Shown here: one piece after another, positions 24,368-33,374 of the stretch
Numbering within the stretch: the first letter of the stretch is position 1
How the letters are laid out: each line of letters begins with the position of its first letter
Assembly: GCA_047605645.1 (NCBI GenBank)
Contig: JASGFJ010000019.1
Location: 25,540-89,539 of the forward strand
Length of the DNA: 64,000 bases
From: UBA1309 sp047605645
Lineage (GTDB): Bacteria > Bacteroidota > Bacteroidia > Bacteroidales > Dysgonomonadaceae
Reading direction: 5' to 3'
The notes under the pieces: generated by a model
Told to the model about the DNA's origin: nothing
Seen by the model: only the letters and a program-made list of their open reading frames with translations
Databases searched by the model: none
Position numbers and translations under genes: made by a program

Positions 24368-24712
24368 CTATTTTTCCATGTGCGGATTAACCCAAAACAA
24401 TCTTTCTTTTAAAGACAGATAGGAACATATAGGCATACCCATATATATACAATATAGAAGAAGCAGACTGTTTTCCATCTCTTTCACAGGAGATATCAAC
24501 AAATAGCCACATCCGGATGCATTGCCCGGCTCCAAAGAAAAAACAGATATTATATCCGACCGGGACTTTTCTCGTTCAGGAGGATATTCATTGGAATATG
24601 GGGAACAATCGACCATCCCGGATTCACATATCGAATCGGGTAAATATCGAATAACCCATTGGAATACAAGGAGAAACCAAAATGGTATTGATCCGAGAAT
24701 CAGGATGGCGGA
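24368..24712 (-). pseudogene. Possible membrane-protein fragment
   Basis: The minus-strand frame is open for 114 codons up to TAG 24370-24368, without an ATG in its first third. It reads SAILILGSIPFWFLLVFQW, a plausible membrane helix, and ends SYLSLKERLFWVNPHMEK. A second frame just upstream reads MEVVGYLSLMFFRLDPPS and could have been joined by a frameshift. I recognise no family, and it may be chance. Confidence 0.25.
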
Positions 24713-24841
24713 TCAAGCCGAAAAAACATCAGGCTCAAATATCCAACCACCTCCATTTTGGATAAGCAAATAAAAACATCCGCACAACACCGCCTTTGTT
24801 TCGACCCAATACATCGTTATCTTCGGGCAGGAGGCTTATAT

Positions 24842-25516
24842 TCAGACAGAAGCATAAGCACAAGTCTCTATTTTGTCTACTTTTTCTTTTGTTATAGTCA
24901 AGATATGTGTAGCCATGCGAGCTATCTCATCTTTGTCATGACTGATTAGCAAGGTGGTTGCATCAAACAATTGATGTGCCTTCAGGATTTCATCCTGCAA
25001 AGAAATACGCATTTCCGAATCAATGGCCGAAAGAGGTTCATCCAACAGCAATACACGCGGCCTCGATGCCAGCGCTCTAGCCAAAGCCACACGTTGCTTT
25101 TGTCCGCCAGAGAGTTTTGTTACTTTTTGTTTGCTCAATGCTTCCAGGCCAAAAGTTTCAATCAAGGAATAAATCAATGAAGTATCCTTATTTGCTCTCG
25201 ATTGAGCAAATGCAATATTCTGCTCCACATTCATATTCGGGAAAAGAGCATAATCCTGAAACATAAAACCGATATTTCGCGCTTGAGGAGAAAGATTAAT
25301 TTTCAGGTTTGAATCAAAAAGAGTTTGATCTCCAATGCGGATCATTCCGCTATCCGGCCTAACAAGTCCGGCTATCATACGGATGAGCGTTGTTTTCCCA
25401 ACACCTGAGAATCCGGAAATACAAGTCAGCGATTTCTCAGGAATATCTACATCTACCGACAAGACACGATTTCCATCCGAGGTGAGCATCGTTTTTTCTA
25501 CATCAATATGAATCAT
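24842..25516 (-). CDS. modC: Molybdate ABC transporter ATP-binding protein
   Basis: I use ATG 25516 (MIHIDVEKTMLTSDG), since the upstream extension MLMHNYCRDNLLNFFS does not fit the family. The protein of about 224 residues has Walker A GFSGVGKTTL, Q-loop FQDYALFPNMN, ABC signature LSGGQKQRVALARALA, Walker B RVLLLDEPLSAID and switch His in LLISHDKDEI. It lacks the C-terminal Mop domain of longer ModC proteins; a free Mop protein is encoded at 29499. It energises the ModB channel. It is separated from modB by 327 nt, which holds no gene but an interrupted inverted repeat (GTCGC...GCGAC near 25593-25636). Confidence 0.9.
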   Translation of the reverse strand: MIHIDVEKTMLTSDGNRVLSVDVDIPEKSLTCISGFSGVGKTTLIRMIAGLVRPDSGMIRIGDQTLFDSNLKINLSPQARNIGFMFQDYALFPNMNVEQNIAFAQSRANKDTSLIYSLIETFGLEALSKQKVTKLSGGQKQRVALARALASRPRVLLLDEPLSAIDSEMRISLQDEILKAHQLFDATTLLISHDKDEIARMATHILTITKEKVDKIETCAYASV

Positions 25517-25843
25517 ACTAAAGAAATTTAGAAGGTTATCCCTGCAATAATTATGCATCAACAAAATCCGCGGCGAGAGAGATGAGTCCTTTTTGTCGCC
25601 TGTTGTTATTTTTCAGACAGCAACAAAGAAAAGCGACACTGAATCTATAAATGCAATACTTATTATTGATTCGAGTTTATATTGAACAAAAACATATTGT
25701 ATATGAAGATCAAAAATTTACACAACAATAACGTTTAAAATATACCCGGGATGAAACTTTTGGAACATTGCATCATAAGTAGGGCTATAAAATGAACTTC
25801 ACGAATCTCATCCATTATATCGTTTATTTTCTCTTTTATATTC

Positions 25844-26524
25844 TTATCTGAGGGTGGTCACATTAAACGTTTTGTTGATACTGTATATCACGGAAAGCAT
25901 CACAAAAGATATGGTGAATAAAATCCATGAATACTGATTTGCTACAGAATAGTTCATCGTTTGCACTTCGTCATAAATCGCAATAGCAGCAATACGGGTC
26001 GAACCGGGAATATTTCCTCCCACCATCAGTACAATACCAAACTCCCCGATACAATGAGCAAAAGTGAGTGCAGCACCAGTAATAATGGACGGTTTGACAT
26101 TCGGAAGCAGTACCCTGAAAAAAGTAGTTGTCCGTGATTTTCCTAAAGTATAAGCTGCTTCGCGGTATGATTCGGGAAGCCCCATCAGTCCGGTTTGTAA
26201 GGGCTGAATCATATAAGGCAAACCGGCTACCACACTGGCTATCAGAACCCCTTCGAAGGTAAATGCCAGGCGCACATCAAAATAGTGCTCCAGAAACCGG
26301 CCAAAGCCATTTTGAGGACTGAAAGCGAGCAGCAGATAATATCCCAGCACCGTTGGAGGAAGCACCATGGGCATCGACACCATCGCTTCCACAAACACAC
26401 GACCTCTGAATCTTGTATACGCCATCCAATAGGCAATTGGCATACTGATAATAAGAAGTATAAGAGTTGTGCACGTTGCCAGCTTAGCTGTCAGCCACAA
26501 CGTCACTGAGAAATCTGCATTCAT
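25844..26524 (-). CDS. modB: Molybdate ABC transporter permease
   Basis: The protein is about 226 residues from ATG 26524 (MNADFSVTLWLTAKLATCTT); an in-frame ATG at 26548 is an alternative. There are five or six hydrophobic segments. The coupling-helix EAA motif is ESYREAAYTLGKSRTTTFFRVLLPNVKPSIITG, and FAHCIGEFGIVLMVGGNIPGSTRIAAIAIYDEVQ is highly characteristic of ModB. It forms the inner-membrane channel for molybdate or tungstate with ModC, fed by ModA. It follows modA by 126 nt. Confidence 0.93.
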   Translation of the reverse strand: MNADFSVTLWLTAKLATCTTLILLIISMPIAYWMAYTRFRGRVFVEAMVSMPMVLPPTVLGYYLLLAFSPQNGFGRFLEHYFDVRLAFTFEGVLIASVVAGLPYMIQPLQTGLMGLPESYREAAYTLGKSRTTTFFRVLLPNVKPSIITGAALTFAHCIGEFGIVLMVGGNIPGSTRIAAIAIYDEVQTMNYSVANQYSWILFTISFVMLSVIYSINKTFNVTTLR

Positions 26525-26650
26525 AACTAATTTATTTACAACAACCATCCGACAAACAGCTCAACAAACTTGATTTCCAAAGACATAAATACCTGAAAGA
26601 ATTTTATGTAGCAGACAATGTATCGTTGAGCTATTCAGCAGATACATACA

Positions 26651-27406
26651 TTACTTTTTCACTAATCCATATCCGTATTTCAACCACAACTTATCGCACT
26701 TTTTACTGACAAGATAAGCCATAAAGCTTTTCGCTTCGGTATTGTCGGCTGCCGGTTTCAACAAAATATAGGCCTGCTCGATGGGCGGACAATCTTTTGA
26801 AGACAAAGGAGCCACTTTTCCCTTGCCGAGCATATCCGGAGCCAATGCCAGCGAATAAGCGATAAAACCGATTTCCGCATTGCCGGAAAAAGCAAACTGA
26901 GCAGCCTGACTAATGTTTTCGCCCCACACTATTTTAGATGCAATTTGCTCATACAACCCTTTCTTTTTCAAAGTTGCTACACTGTTTTCTCCATAAGGAG
27001 CCTTTTTAGGATCGGCAATAGCTATCTTTTTCACGCGTGGGTCAAGTACGAGTTTCAACCCTTTTCTGACATCCAAGGTTGTGCTGAAAAGCGCCACACG
27101 CCCATAAATGTATGTTTTCACAGGACTAGCCCCAAATCCAGCTTCAGAGACCTTTTTGGGAAAATCCACATCTGCTGCCATAAATACGTCAAATGGCGCA
27201 CCGTGAGTGATTTGAGAAGTTAATGTACCTGACGAGCCGTAAGTGACTTCGATAGAACTTCCCGGATGTTCACCTTCGTATTGATTTTTGATATCTTCCA
27301 ATACGTATCGAAGATTGGCTGCAGCAGCTACCTTCACTTTTCCGGCAGCATCGACTGATAAGACAATTGTCAGAATCAGCGTTAGAATTATTGTTATCTT
27401 TTTCAT
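26651..27406 (-). CDS. modA: Periplasmic molybdate-binding protein
   Basis: The 251-residue protein has a signal peptide (MKKITIILTLILTIVLSVDA, cleaved before AGKVKVAAAANL). The mature part has the ModA fold markers VAAAANLRYVLEDI, VTYGSSGTLTSQITHGAPFDVFMAADVDFP, KIAIADPKKAPYGENSVATL and a C-terminal SFMAYLVSKKCDKLWLKYGY. The Ser/Tyr-rich pocket binds the oxyanion. It lies between the porin gene and modB. A conserved leader element sits in front of it, with a 28-nt palindrome in its spacer, which may give modA control separate from the porin. Confidence 0.93.
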   Translation of the reverse strand: MKKITIILTLILTIVLSVDAAGKVKVAAAANLRYVLEDIKNQYEGEHPGSSIEVTYGSSGTLTSQITHGAPFDVFMAADVDFPKKVSEAGFGASPVKTYIYGRVALFSTTLDVRKGLKLVLDPRVKKIAIADPKKAPYGENSVATLKKKGLYEQIASKIVWGENISQAAQFAFSGNAEIGFIAYSLALAPDMLGKGKVAPLSSKDCPPIEQAYILLKPAADNTEAKSFMAYLVSKKCDKLWLKYGYGLVKK

Positions 27407-27428
27407 TGGATTTATTTTTTTACCGGTA

Positions 27429-27456
27429 GTAGAGACGTTGCATGGAACGTCTCTAC
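27429..27456. repeat. 28-nt palindrome (GTAGAGACGTT type) in the modA leader
   Basis: GTAGAGACGTT (27429-27439) and AACGTCTCTAC (27446-27456) are perfectly complementary around a 6-nt loop. A palindrome of this sequence type is, from memory, dispersed in many Bacteroidota and other genomes. It abuts leader element C exactly where the other copies have their terminal GTTTCA. Confidence 0.75.
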
Positions 27457-27515
27457 GCGCCTGATTTTTGAATCATTGTTTTGTATGATTAAATAAAAAT
27501 CATACTTCGTTTCAT
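27457..27515 (-). repeat. Conserved leader element, copy C
   Basis: On the minus strand it reads TGAAACGAAGTATGATTTTT, ATTTAATCATAC, AAAACAATGATTC, AAAAATCAGGCGC. The 5' arm forms a perfect local hairpin GTATGATT/AATCATAC. The terminal GTTTCA is missing, and the GTAGAGAC palindrome (27429-27456) is there instead. Twenty-two bases then remain to the modA ATG, resembling the 3' part of the spacer in the other copies. Confidence 0.8.
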
Positions 27516-27537
27516 GCACGGTTTGTTTTTTTATCTG

Positions 27538-28782
27538 TTACAAAAATTTAGGTTTAAATGTCAGCATAAGGTATGCCCAATTTGGAAAATGATTATCACC
27601 AGTCACTTTCTTCAACACTTTCATTTGATAAGTAGAAAAATAACCGCTCCATCCACCCTGAAGCGTAAATGCAGGAGAAACAATATAGTTAGCCGTCAGG
27701 TCAATTTCCTGGCCGATATTTTTCTTCGTTACCGTCGCAGAAACAGCCTGAGCTAATGAAAAGGCATGAAATGTTCCGTCGAGATTGAATTTTTTCGTAG
27801 GACTATAAGTCAATCCTCCGAAAAGATCAACCAAGCCCTGTGTCGGCAGCGTTTTCCAATATTCCATTGAACCATTGAATGAATGGCTCACACCATACAA
27901 TTTATTGAAGGTATGATTCTTTCCGGAAGTAATCGTATATTTCGAACCGGAATAATAATCGGTTCCTAAGGTCACAACTAATGGTTGAAACACCACAATT
28001 TTGGCTTTAAAAGCTAACAGAAAAGCGTTCAGGCTATTGAATACTGCATCATGGCCAAATTGATAATATCCTGTCAGGTAAGCCGAAACCGGAGAATTTT
28101 TGCTTTTGATATCCAGATTTGCACCAACAGTATTTCGGATAGAAAGTTCATTGAGCAAATCGTTTGTTTTTCCCCGTTGAAAACCATCATTGACCCACAA
28201 TCCGGAAATATTCACGTCATCGAATGTACGCGATACCCAGGCAAATGTCATATACTTATAAGAGCTTGTAACGGAATACACAGACTGGGATAAATCGTCG
28301 GAAGTGTTGTTATAAGCTGTTCCCAAATGAGCTTTAAACTTTTTCGTTTCATATTTGAGTAAAGCCAGATCGTGCGCCTGTCCCGTGTTACTCCAATTGG
28401 AGGCAGAGAACATGCGTTTATCATCGTACTCGAGACTCTGACGTCCTACGACAACCGATAATGCAGGAGTGAACGCATAAGATCCCCATGCTTCGTAAAC
28501 ACCGACTGTATTTCCGGTGGAGCTGACACCTGTTGAGCCGTACACATGCGAATCCTGAAGGGTCACTTTCGCACTCATTTTTTCACTTGAGTACAAGAAA
28601 TTCAACCGGGTACGCAACGCACTGACTACTGTCGGGTGAATTGAATCGGGCAAGGGTTTCTGAAAACCGTTTCTATATTCGGAACGTGTCCGGATTTCAC
28701 CATCCACTTTCACAGTCTGGCCTGAGATTTCACTCCAGCCTATCAATCCTGAGATTAAACCTAAAATAAAAATCTTTTTCAT
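27538..28782 (-). CDS. Outer-membrane porin, alginate-export (AlgE-like) type
   Basis: The ATG at 28782 (MKKIFILGLISGLIGWSEISGQ) gives a signal peptide; a GTG six bases upstream is in frame. The 414-residue protein shows beta-barrel alternation throughout. It has VKVDGEIRTRSEYRNGF at the N-terminus and ALSVVVGRQSLEYDDKRMFSASNWSNTGQAHDLALLKYE, the usual alginate_exp (PF13372-type) signature, which in Bacteroidota occurs in porins of varied substrates. It ends in a strand (NWAYLMLTFKPKFL). It lies between the ModE-like regulator and modA on the same strand, so a role in molybdate or other anion passage across the outer membrane is a fair inference. Confidence 0.8.
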   Translation of the reverse strand: MKKIFILGLISGLIGWSEISGQTVKVDGEIRTRSEYRNGFQKPLPDSIHPTVVSALRTRLNFLYSSEKMSAKVTLQDSHVYGSTGVSSTGNTVGVYEAWGSYAFTPALSVVVGRQSLEYDDKRMFSASNWSNTGQAHDLALLKYETKKFKAHLGTAYNNTSDDLSQSVYSVTSSYKYMTFAWVSRTFDDVNISGLWVNDGFQRGKTNDLLNELSIRNTVGANLDIKSKNSPVSAYLTGYYQFGHDAVFNSLNAFLLAFKAKIVVFQPLVVTLGTDYYSGSKYTITSGKNHTFNKLYGVSHSFNGSMEYWKTLPTQGLVDLFGGLTYSPTKKFNLDGTFHAFSLAQAVSATVTKKNIGQEIDLTANYIVSPAFTLQGGWSGYFSTYQMKVLKKVTGDNHFPNWAYLMLTFKPKFL

Positions 28783-28888
28783 ACTCACATCAAAAAAAAA
28801 TTAATAAACTATTGTTTTAAGGAAATAATGTTTCAATCTAGATTCCAGCGATATAAAACAAAAAGATAACGCTTTGCATAAAAAAAAT

Positions 28889-29248
28889 TCAGAGAAAACA
28901 GGTCTCCAGAATTTCACCCAGCGAAATCAGATATTCCTGCTGCATTAACTCCATTTTATGATATTTCTCGAGCAACTCCAACCCGAAGCGGGTAACGACG
29001 GCTCCTCCCCCATTTGAACCTCCGCGTTGACGGATAACGACAGGCAGTGGAGAAAGCTCATTCATCTCTTTAATGAAAGTCCAGGCTTGCTGATAAGAAA
29101 TTTTCATTGCTTTGGAGGCCGAAAGAATAGAACCGGTGTAGCGGATGTTACCAATGAGCTCGATTCTTTTCTTGTTCAAAAAAATCTGATTGTCTTTTTT
29201 CACCGTTATCTCCGTATCAATCTGAAATGGAAAATATTCTTTTGGCAT
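28889..29248 (-). CDS. ModE-like molybdate-responsive regulator (DNA-binding domain only)
   Basis: I choose ATG 29248 (MPKEYFPFQIDTEITV). The 119-residue protein is the winged-helix N-terminal domain of ModE: RIELIGNIRYTGSILSASKAMKISYQQAWTFIKEMN with the helix-turn-helix near residues 35-65, then RQRGGSNGGGAVVTRFGLELLEKYH, the wing and dimerisation helix. It has no molybdate-binding Mop domain, but a free Mop protein is divergently encoded 250 nt away and could supply it. It probably represses the mod genes when molybdate is sufficient. Confidence 0.87.
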   Translation of the reverse strand: MPKEYFPFQIDTEITVKKDNQIFLNKKRIELIGNIRYTGSILSASKAMKISYQQAWTFIKEMNELSPLPVVIRQRGGSNGGGAVVTRFGLELLEKYHKMELMQQEYLISLGEILETCFL

Positions 29249-29498
29249 ATAATTCTCATTAAATAAGTATAAGAAAATATCCAATAACCATGCCAATGAA
29301 AATAAAGAGCTATATATCAATTTATTTCGCAATATTCACATTCCGATTGAAAGCGAATATTCTTACAAAAATGTAGGATTTAACAAAAACAGCAACATTT
29401 TGGTTTTCCCGGCATACCGATATAAAAAAACATGCATAACGGGTTGTGCGTTAATAAACCGAATTGGATTTATTCACTTATTTAAAATTATCAGATTT
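29249..29498. promoter_or_regulatory. Shared control region between ModE-like and Mop genes
   Basis: The two genes diverge from here. GCAATATTC (29328-29336) and GCGAATATTC (29353-29362) are similar direct repeats 25 nt apart and could be regulator sites. I did not find a clear -7 box. Confidence 0.3.
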
Positions 29499-29705
29499 AT
29501 GAAAATCAGCGCAAGAAACCTTCTGAAAGGAAAAGTGGTAGACATTAAACTGGGAGCAGTAGTAGCAAAAGTCACTATCGAACTGACTAGCGGAGAAAAA
29601 ATTTCATCCGTTATCACCGTAGACAGTGTAGAGGAATTAGATTTGAAAGTAGGCGATGAAGCAACAGCTATTATCAAATCAACCGAAGTTATGATCGCGA
29701 AATAG
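29499..29705 (+). CDS. Mop (TOBE-domain) molybdate-binding protein
   Basis: From ATG 29499 the protein is 68 residues: MKISARNLLKGKVVDIKLG, then AVVAKVTIELTSGEKISSV, ITVDSVEELDLKVGDEATA, and KSTEVMIAK. This is a single Mop/TOBE domain of typical length (about 68-70 residues). Such molbindins form hexamers that store molybdate or tungstate in the cytoplasm. Neither ModC nor the ModE-like protein here has its own Mop domain, so this may be the system's molybdate-binding component. It diverges from the regulator gene and is followed by a terminator-like hairpin. Confidence 0.93.
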   Translation: MKISARNLLKGKVVDIKLGAVVAKVTIELTSGEKISSVITVDSVEELDLKVGDEATAIIKSTEVMIAK

Positions 29706-29738
29706 TTTGGGGATCATAACAAGCTAAAAACGACAAAG

Positions 29739-29769
29739 GGAGTTGGATGGAAATAGTTTCCCCAACTCC
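29739..29769 (+). terminator. Terminator after the Mop gene
   Basis: GGAGTTGG (29739-29746) pairs with CCAACTCC (29762-29769), extended by AAAG/CTTT, 33 nt after the stop codon. Confidence 0.6.
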
Positions 29770-31196
29770 TTTCATCGTTTAATCAGATGCCGCTTCACGG
29801 TTTATTCCATTTCTGAACAATTTCCATTACAAAGCTTCGGCGAAGTTTCCACAAATGCGGGACAAAGCAATAAATCAACCTCTTACGTCCAATCCTCAAT
29901 CAGCCATTTGATTTTGTTTCAAATAGTAACATCGAGGGAATCGTATACATATTGCTTACCGAGTATCTCAATCGCACAGTCCTTCCTGAAAGGCTATGAT
30001 GGTGTAAAATCTGGCAACTTGGTTGTTCCAAAAAAATGGCTCCTCTTTTTTGAATATTCTCTCTGCTAGTCGTATAAAGCTCATTTAATTGTAACGGGCA
30101 GTCTGCAGATGGTCTAACAGAAAACAAAAAATAGGACGAAAGGGGTTAATTATCTTTTTTGAAAACCGGATATCAGCAGAATATGGAATACCCATATTCC
30201 TAAAATGGAAAATATCCCATTTAGGGATTTCCTATCAATAAAAATGAAATGGCAGACCGAAATAATATTCCCCGTAAGGGAAACATATCAATAAAAAAAT
30301 AGCATCATACCTCTGAAACCTCTACGAGGTTTGAAGGGTGTATGTTGCATCCTTTTTCTATGGCAATGAATCGCCTACGGCGAAAAAAGACGCTGGAATA
30401 AATATATTGGAAGAGAATGATGATTAAAATAGATAACGCTCCGCATTTGATTCCAATTCTCTTTATCGACGAGCCTTAATTCTGTAAATAGATGCAGGAT
30501 ACGCGTATCATTGAACATCCGGTATACTACGATTTACTCCTTCATTCGGAAAGTACCCAAATCAGAATATAGTATCGAGACATTACCTGCTTTCTAAAAT
30601 AAATTAAACAATCGAAAAATTAGACATTATATACAATGGGGATGGAGATAAATTGTTATCAACGAATCACTCTATTCCACTTAAAACATTAATATACAAC
30701 ACATAAAAAAAAACATATTCCACCTTTTTCCATTATCTTTCCCTCCTTGCTTGTGGACGCCACACAGGTATGCTTGTGAACATCACACTGAAAATCCAAA
30801 AGGGAATAAGACACTATCCTCTGCGCATTTTGGAAAAGATTCTTGCCGGGGGAACAGTGAATAGAGCTCCGCCGAATGCTTTATTGAGTCACAATTTTCA
30901 TCGCCCTGCCTTCCGGAGTCAAAGGCAATAACGAATTAAAAATCCTCCGACCCGGTGTGGTTTGTAATTACAGCGGACAGGGTTTCTGAAGAAATGAGAT
31001 ACTTGTTACAAAAAGAATTACAGATATACTTCTTCTCTACAGGAGCTAAATCATACATCTTACATTTATCAGAGATACCGTGTACGCTAATAAATTATAT
31101 GGATAGAAATAAATAATTTGAATGACAAAATTGTATAGAAAAACAATACTTCATTAAATATAAAGTTCTTATAATAAGAATCTAACAAGACATATC
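29770..31196. other. Gene-free region of 1.4 kb with a hairpin cluster
   Basis: No frame here has convincing coding character. Between 30185 and 30382 five short hairpins follow one another: GGAATA/TATTCC (30185-30200), ATCCC/GGGAT (30214-30228), TTCCC/GGGAA (30268-30282), CATAC...AAACCTC/GAGGTTT...GTATG (30306-30344) and CGCC/GGCG (30372-30382). TATCAATAAAAA occurs at 30233-30244 and again at 30286-30297, each just after a hairpin. The remainder (30400-31196) shows nothing I recognise and includes the promoter of the barrel gene at 31197. Confidence 0.5.
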
Positions 31197-31793
31197 ATGA
31201 AGAAAAATGTTCTTTTTATTTTGTTTCTATTTGCAATAGCGAATATGGCATATTCCCAGATTGATTTTGGGGTAAAAATGGGATTAAACTCGTCTTATAT
31301 GCATTATGTGAAAGCGAATAATTCCAATCATCTTTTGGGTTTTAGCGGCGGGCTTATGAGCAAATACCAGATAAATAATACCTGGGGAATCACCGGTGAA
31401 TTACTATATTCCCAAAGAGGATATACAGAAAATAATATGTACATAAATGATAAAGCAGGAGATTTAACCGTGAAGTTCTATGCTCTTGATGTTCCTATAT
31501 TAGCCCGAATCAAATTCTATAAAGGAGCCAATATCCAATTGGGGGCTCTCTCTGGGGTATCACTGGGAAATTCCGCTAAGTTTGGAAATCAAAATGCGAA
31601 TGATCAAATAGGGAAACCAAATACCTTTCATTTCGGCCTCGCAGGAGGAGTAGGCTATGAATTTAACAATGGTTTGCTCTTTGATTTCCGCTATATCCAG
31701 AACTTAACCCATAGCTATAAATCTGTCTCAGAAGGCTTTCAGCTTCGTACATTTGAATTATCTGTCGGATATAAAATAAATTGGAATAAATGA
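31197..31793 (+). CDS. Small outer-membrane beta-barrel protein (PorT/OMP_b-brl type)
   Basis: The 198-residue protein has the signal peptide MKKNVLFILFLFAIANMAYS (cleaved before QIDFGVK) and strand-rich mature sequence (GVKMGLNSSYMHYV, GITGELLYSQRGY, FGLAGGVGYEFNNGLLFDFRYIQNL), ending LSVGYKINWNK. The layout is as in the barrel at 2569, but the two differ clearly and this one lacks the conserved leader element. Function unknown. It is monocistronic. Confidence 0.83.
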   Translation: MKKNVLFILFLFAIANMAYSQIDFGVKMGLNSSYMHYVKANNSNHLLGFSGGLMSKYQINNTWGITGELLYSQRGYTENNMYINDKAGDLTVKFYALDVPILARIKFYKGANIQLGALSGVSLGNSAKFGNQNANDQIGKPNTFHFGLAGGVGYEFNNGLLFDFRYIQNLTHSYKSVSEGFQLRTFELSVGYKINWNK

Positions 31794-32334
31794 ATACCGA
31801 CACCCTATCGTGGAGGACATACAATCATGCTAAATAGATAAAACACGATTTTATCATTACAGATTTATATAGATATGTATTGATAAGCCTCTCGGTCGGC
31901 ATGATGCTACGCCTGAGTTCAGATACTTTTCATCTGGTTACAAACACGGACAGCTTATCTTGATACACCATGCAGAGCCCCTCGTTGTTTTTATTCGTAG
32001 ACCTTCGTGCACGCTACCCAGGAAATTCATTTTAGAAGTAGTCCTCATTCGTGTCCTGTTAAAATTCAAAACACCTCTTTTGGGAGATTGAATAGCAGCA
32101 AGTTATATCCTATTTGAGAGTAAACGGACTTGAATCTACTGTTGATGCTTTATTTTAAAAAATCATCTTCGGGAGATAACCTTTTGTACAAAAGGCTGTA
32201 AGCGGAATTTTCAGCGGTGAGAGGTAACGAATTGGCAACCGTGCCTATTTATGCGTTTTGCGCTGCATTTCCTCAAATAACTCGTTACGAACATCGGACT
32301 TTTTATTCTATTTTCCAAAAAATAGAAAGTGTTT
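31794..32334. other. Intergenic region without a recognised gene
   Basis: This is mixed sequence between the barrel gene and RhuM. No frame looks coding, and I saw no strong hairpin or promoter match. Confidence 0.5.
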
Positions 32335-33369
32335 TTAATTGTCCGATTTGTTTTGTTTTCCTTCTATACGTTTTATCTCCTTGTCAAAGTCTGATTCAAA
32401 CAAGCGGTCTTGAACTATCCGATATTTTTCAAATTCGCTTTCTGCAAAAGCTCTTGCCATTTGTGCAGTGACTTTTCCACTATTCTGCAATATATCGCGC
32501 TCATCGGCTTCCAAAAACTTATCAAGACGTTTCGCCCAATCATCCATTGTCGTAGGAATATGCCTCTTTGCTCGGTCTTCTGCCAAATCCAAATAAGCAT
32601 TTACGATACGTCCCAATGATTCCAGCTCGGCTTCGGTCAGATAGTTTTTAGCAATAGCAACATCGGTTTTTACAATTTTCCCATCAGGGCTTTGTTCCCA
32701 TGAAGTTAATCCCATATGTTCTTTTTCGGCATCTGCTCTTGATACAATAAGTTCGGCTGCCGTGTGACCATGAATAGCGTAGTGCAGCTTATTTTGAACT
32801 TTGGCAAAAAACTCTTTTGTAATAACCGCATCTTTGTTGTAATCCATTGCAGTAGCGTAAATGTCCGTTATTTTTTGATAAAAACGACGTTCACTCAAGC
32901 GGATTTCCCTGATTTCGGCAAGTAAATGTTCAAAATAGTCTTCTCCGAGAAATGTGCCGTTTTCCATTCGTTTTTTGTCGATAACATAGCCACGAATAGC
33001 ATAATCCCTCAAAACAGATGTAGCCCATTGACGGAAAGCTGTTGCTCGCTTGGAATTTACACGATACCCAACGGCAATAATCGCATCCAGATTATAATGT
33101 TTGGTTTTGTAGGTTTTGCCGTCCGATGCAGTTACCGAGAATTCCTCGGTAACTGAATTTTCTTCCAGTTCATTCTCTTTGAATATGTTTTTAAGATGTA
33201 GTGAGATGTTGTCGGTCGAGCAGTCAAACAAAACACCCATCAACTTTTGACTAAGCCAAATTGTTTCGTTCTGAACGCGTACTTCAATACCGTCTTCCTT
33301 TGCTTGATTGGTAAAAATGAGGAATTCGGCAGTGCTGTTACGGATTTGTAATTTCTTTTTTTTAGTCAT
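32335..33369 (-). CDS. RhuM-family protein (virulence/cell-filamentation type)
   Basis: The 344-residue protein matches RhuM: N-terminal winged-helix-like segment (VRVQNETIWLSQKLMGVLFDCSTDNISLHLKNIF), the Bro/KilA-N-like motif (HYNLDAIIAVGYRVNSKRATAFRQWATSVLRDYAIRGYVI near residues 92-135), and the C-terminal part (SERRFYQKITDIYATAMDYN, LHYAIHGHTAAELI). RhuM was named from a Salmonella pathogenicity island. Homologues are scattered in mobile and defence-rich regions of many bacteria, and no biochemical function is settled. It follows a membrane-regulator pseudogene by a few bases on the same strand. A transposase remnant lies 0.9 kb away, consistent with horizontal transfer. Confidence 0.88.
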   Translation of the reverse strand: MTKKKKLQIRNSTAEFLIFTNQAKEDGIEVRVQNETIWLSQKLMGVLFDCSTDNISLHLKNIFKENELEENSVTEEFSVTASDGKTYKTKHYNLDAIIAVGYRVNSKRATAFRQWATSVLRDYAIRGYVIDKKRMENGTFLGEDYFEHLLAEIREIRLSERRFYQKITDIYATAMDYNKDAVITKEFFAKVQNKLHYAIHGHTAAELIVSRADAEKEHMGLTSWEQSPDGKIVKTDVAIAKNYLTEAELESLGRIVNAYLDLAEDRAKRHIPTTMDDWAKRLDKFLEADERDILQNSGKVTAQMARAFAESEFEKYRIVQDRLFESDFDKEIKRIEGKQNKSDN

Positions 33370-33374
33370 TGTTA

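Noticed and set aside
29743..30069. Plus-strand frame of 108 codons after the Mop gene
   Set aside because: It starts inside the terminator hairpin, has no protein-like composition and no recognisable motif.
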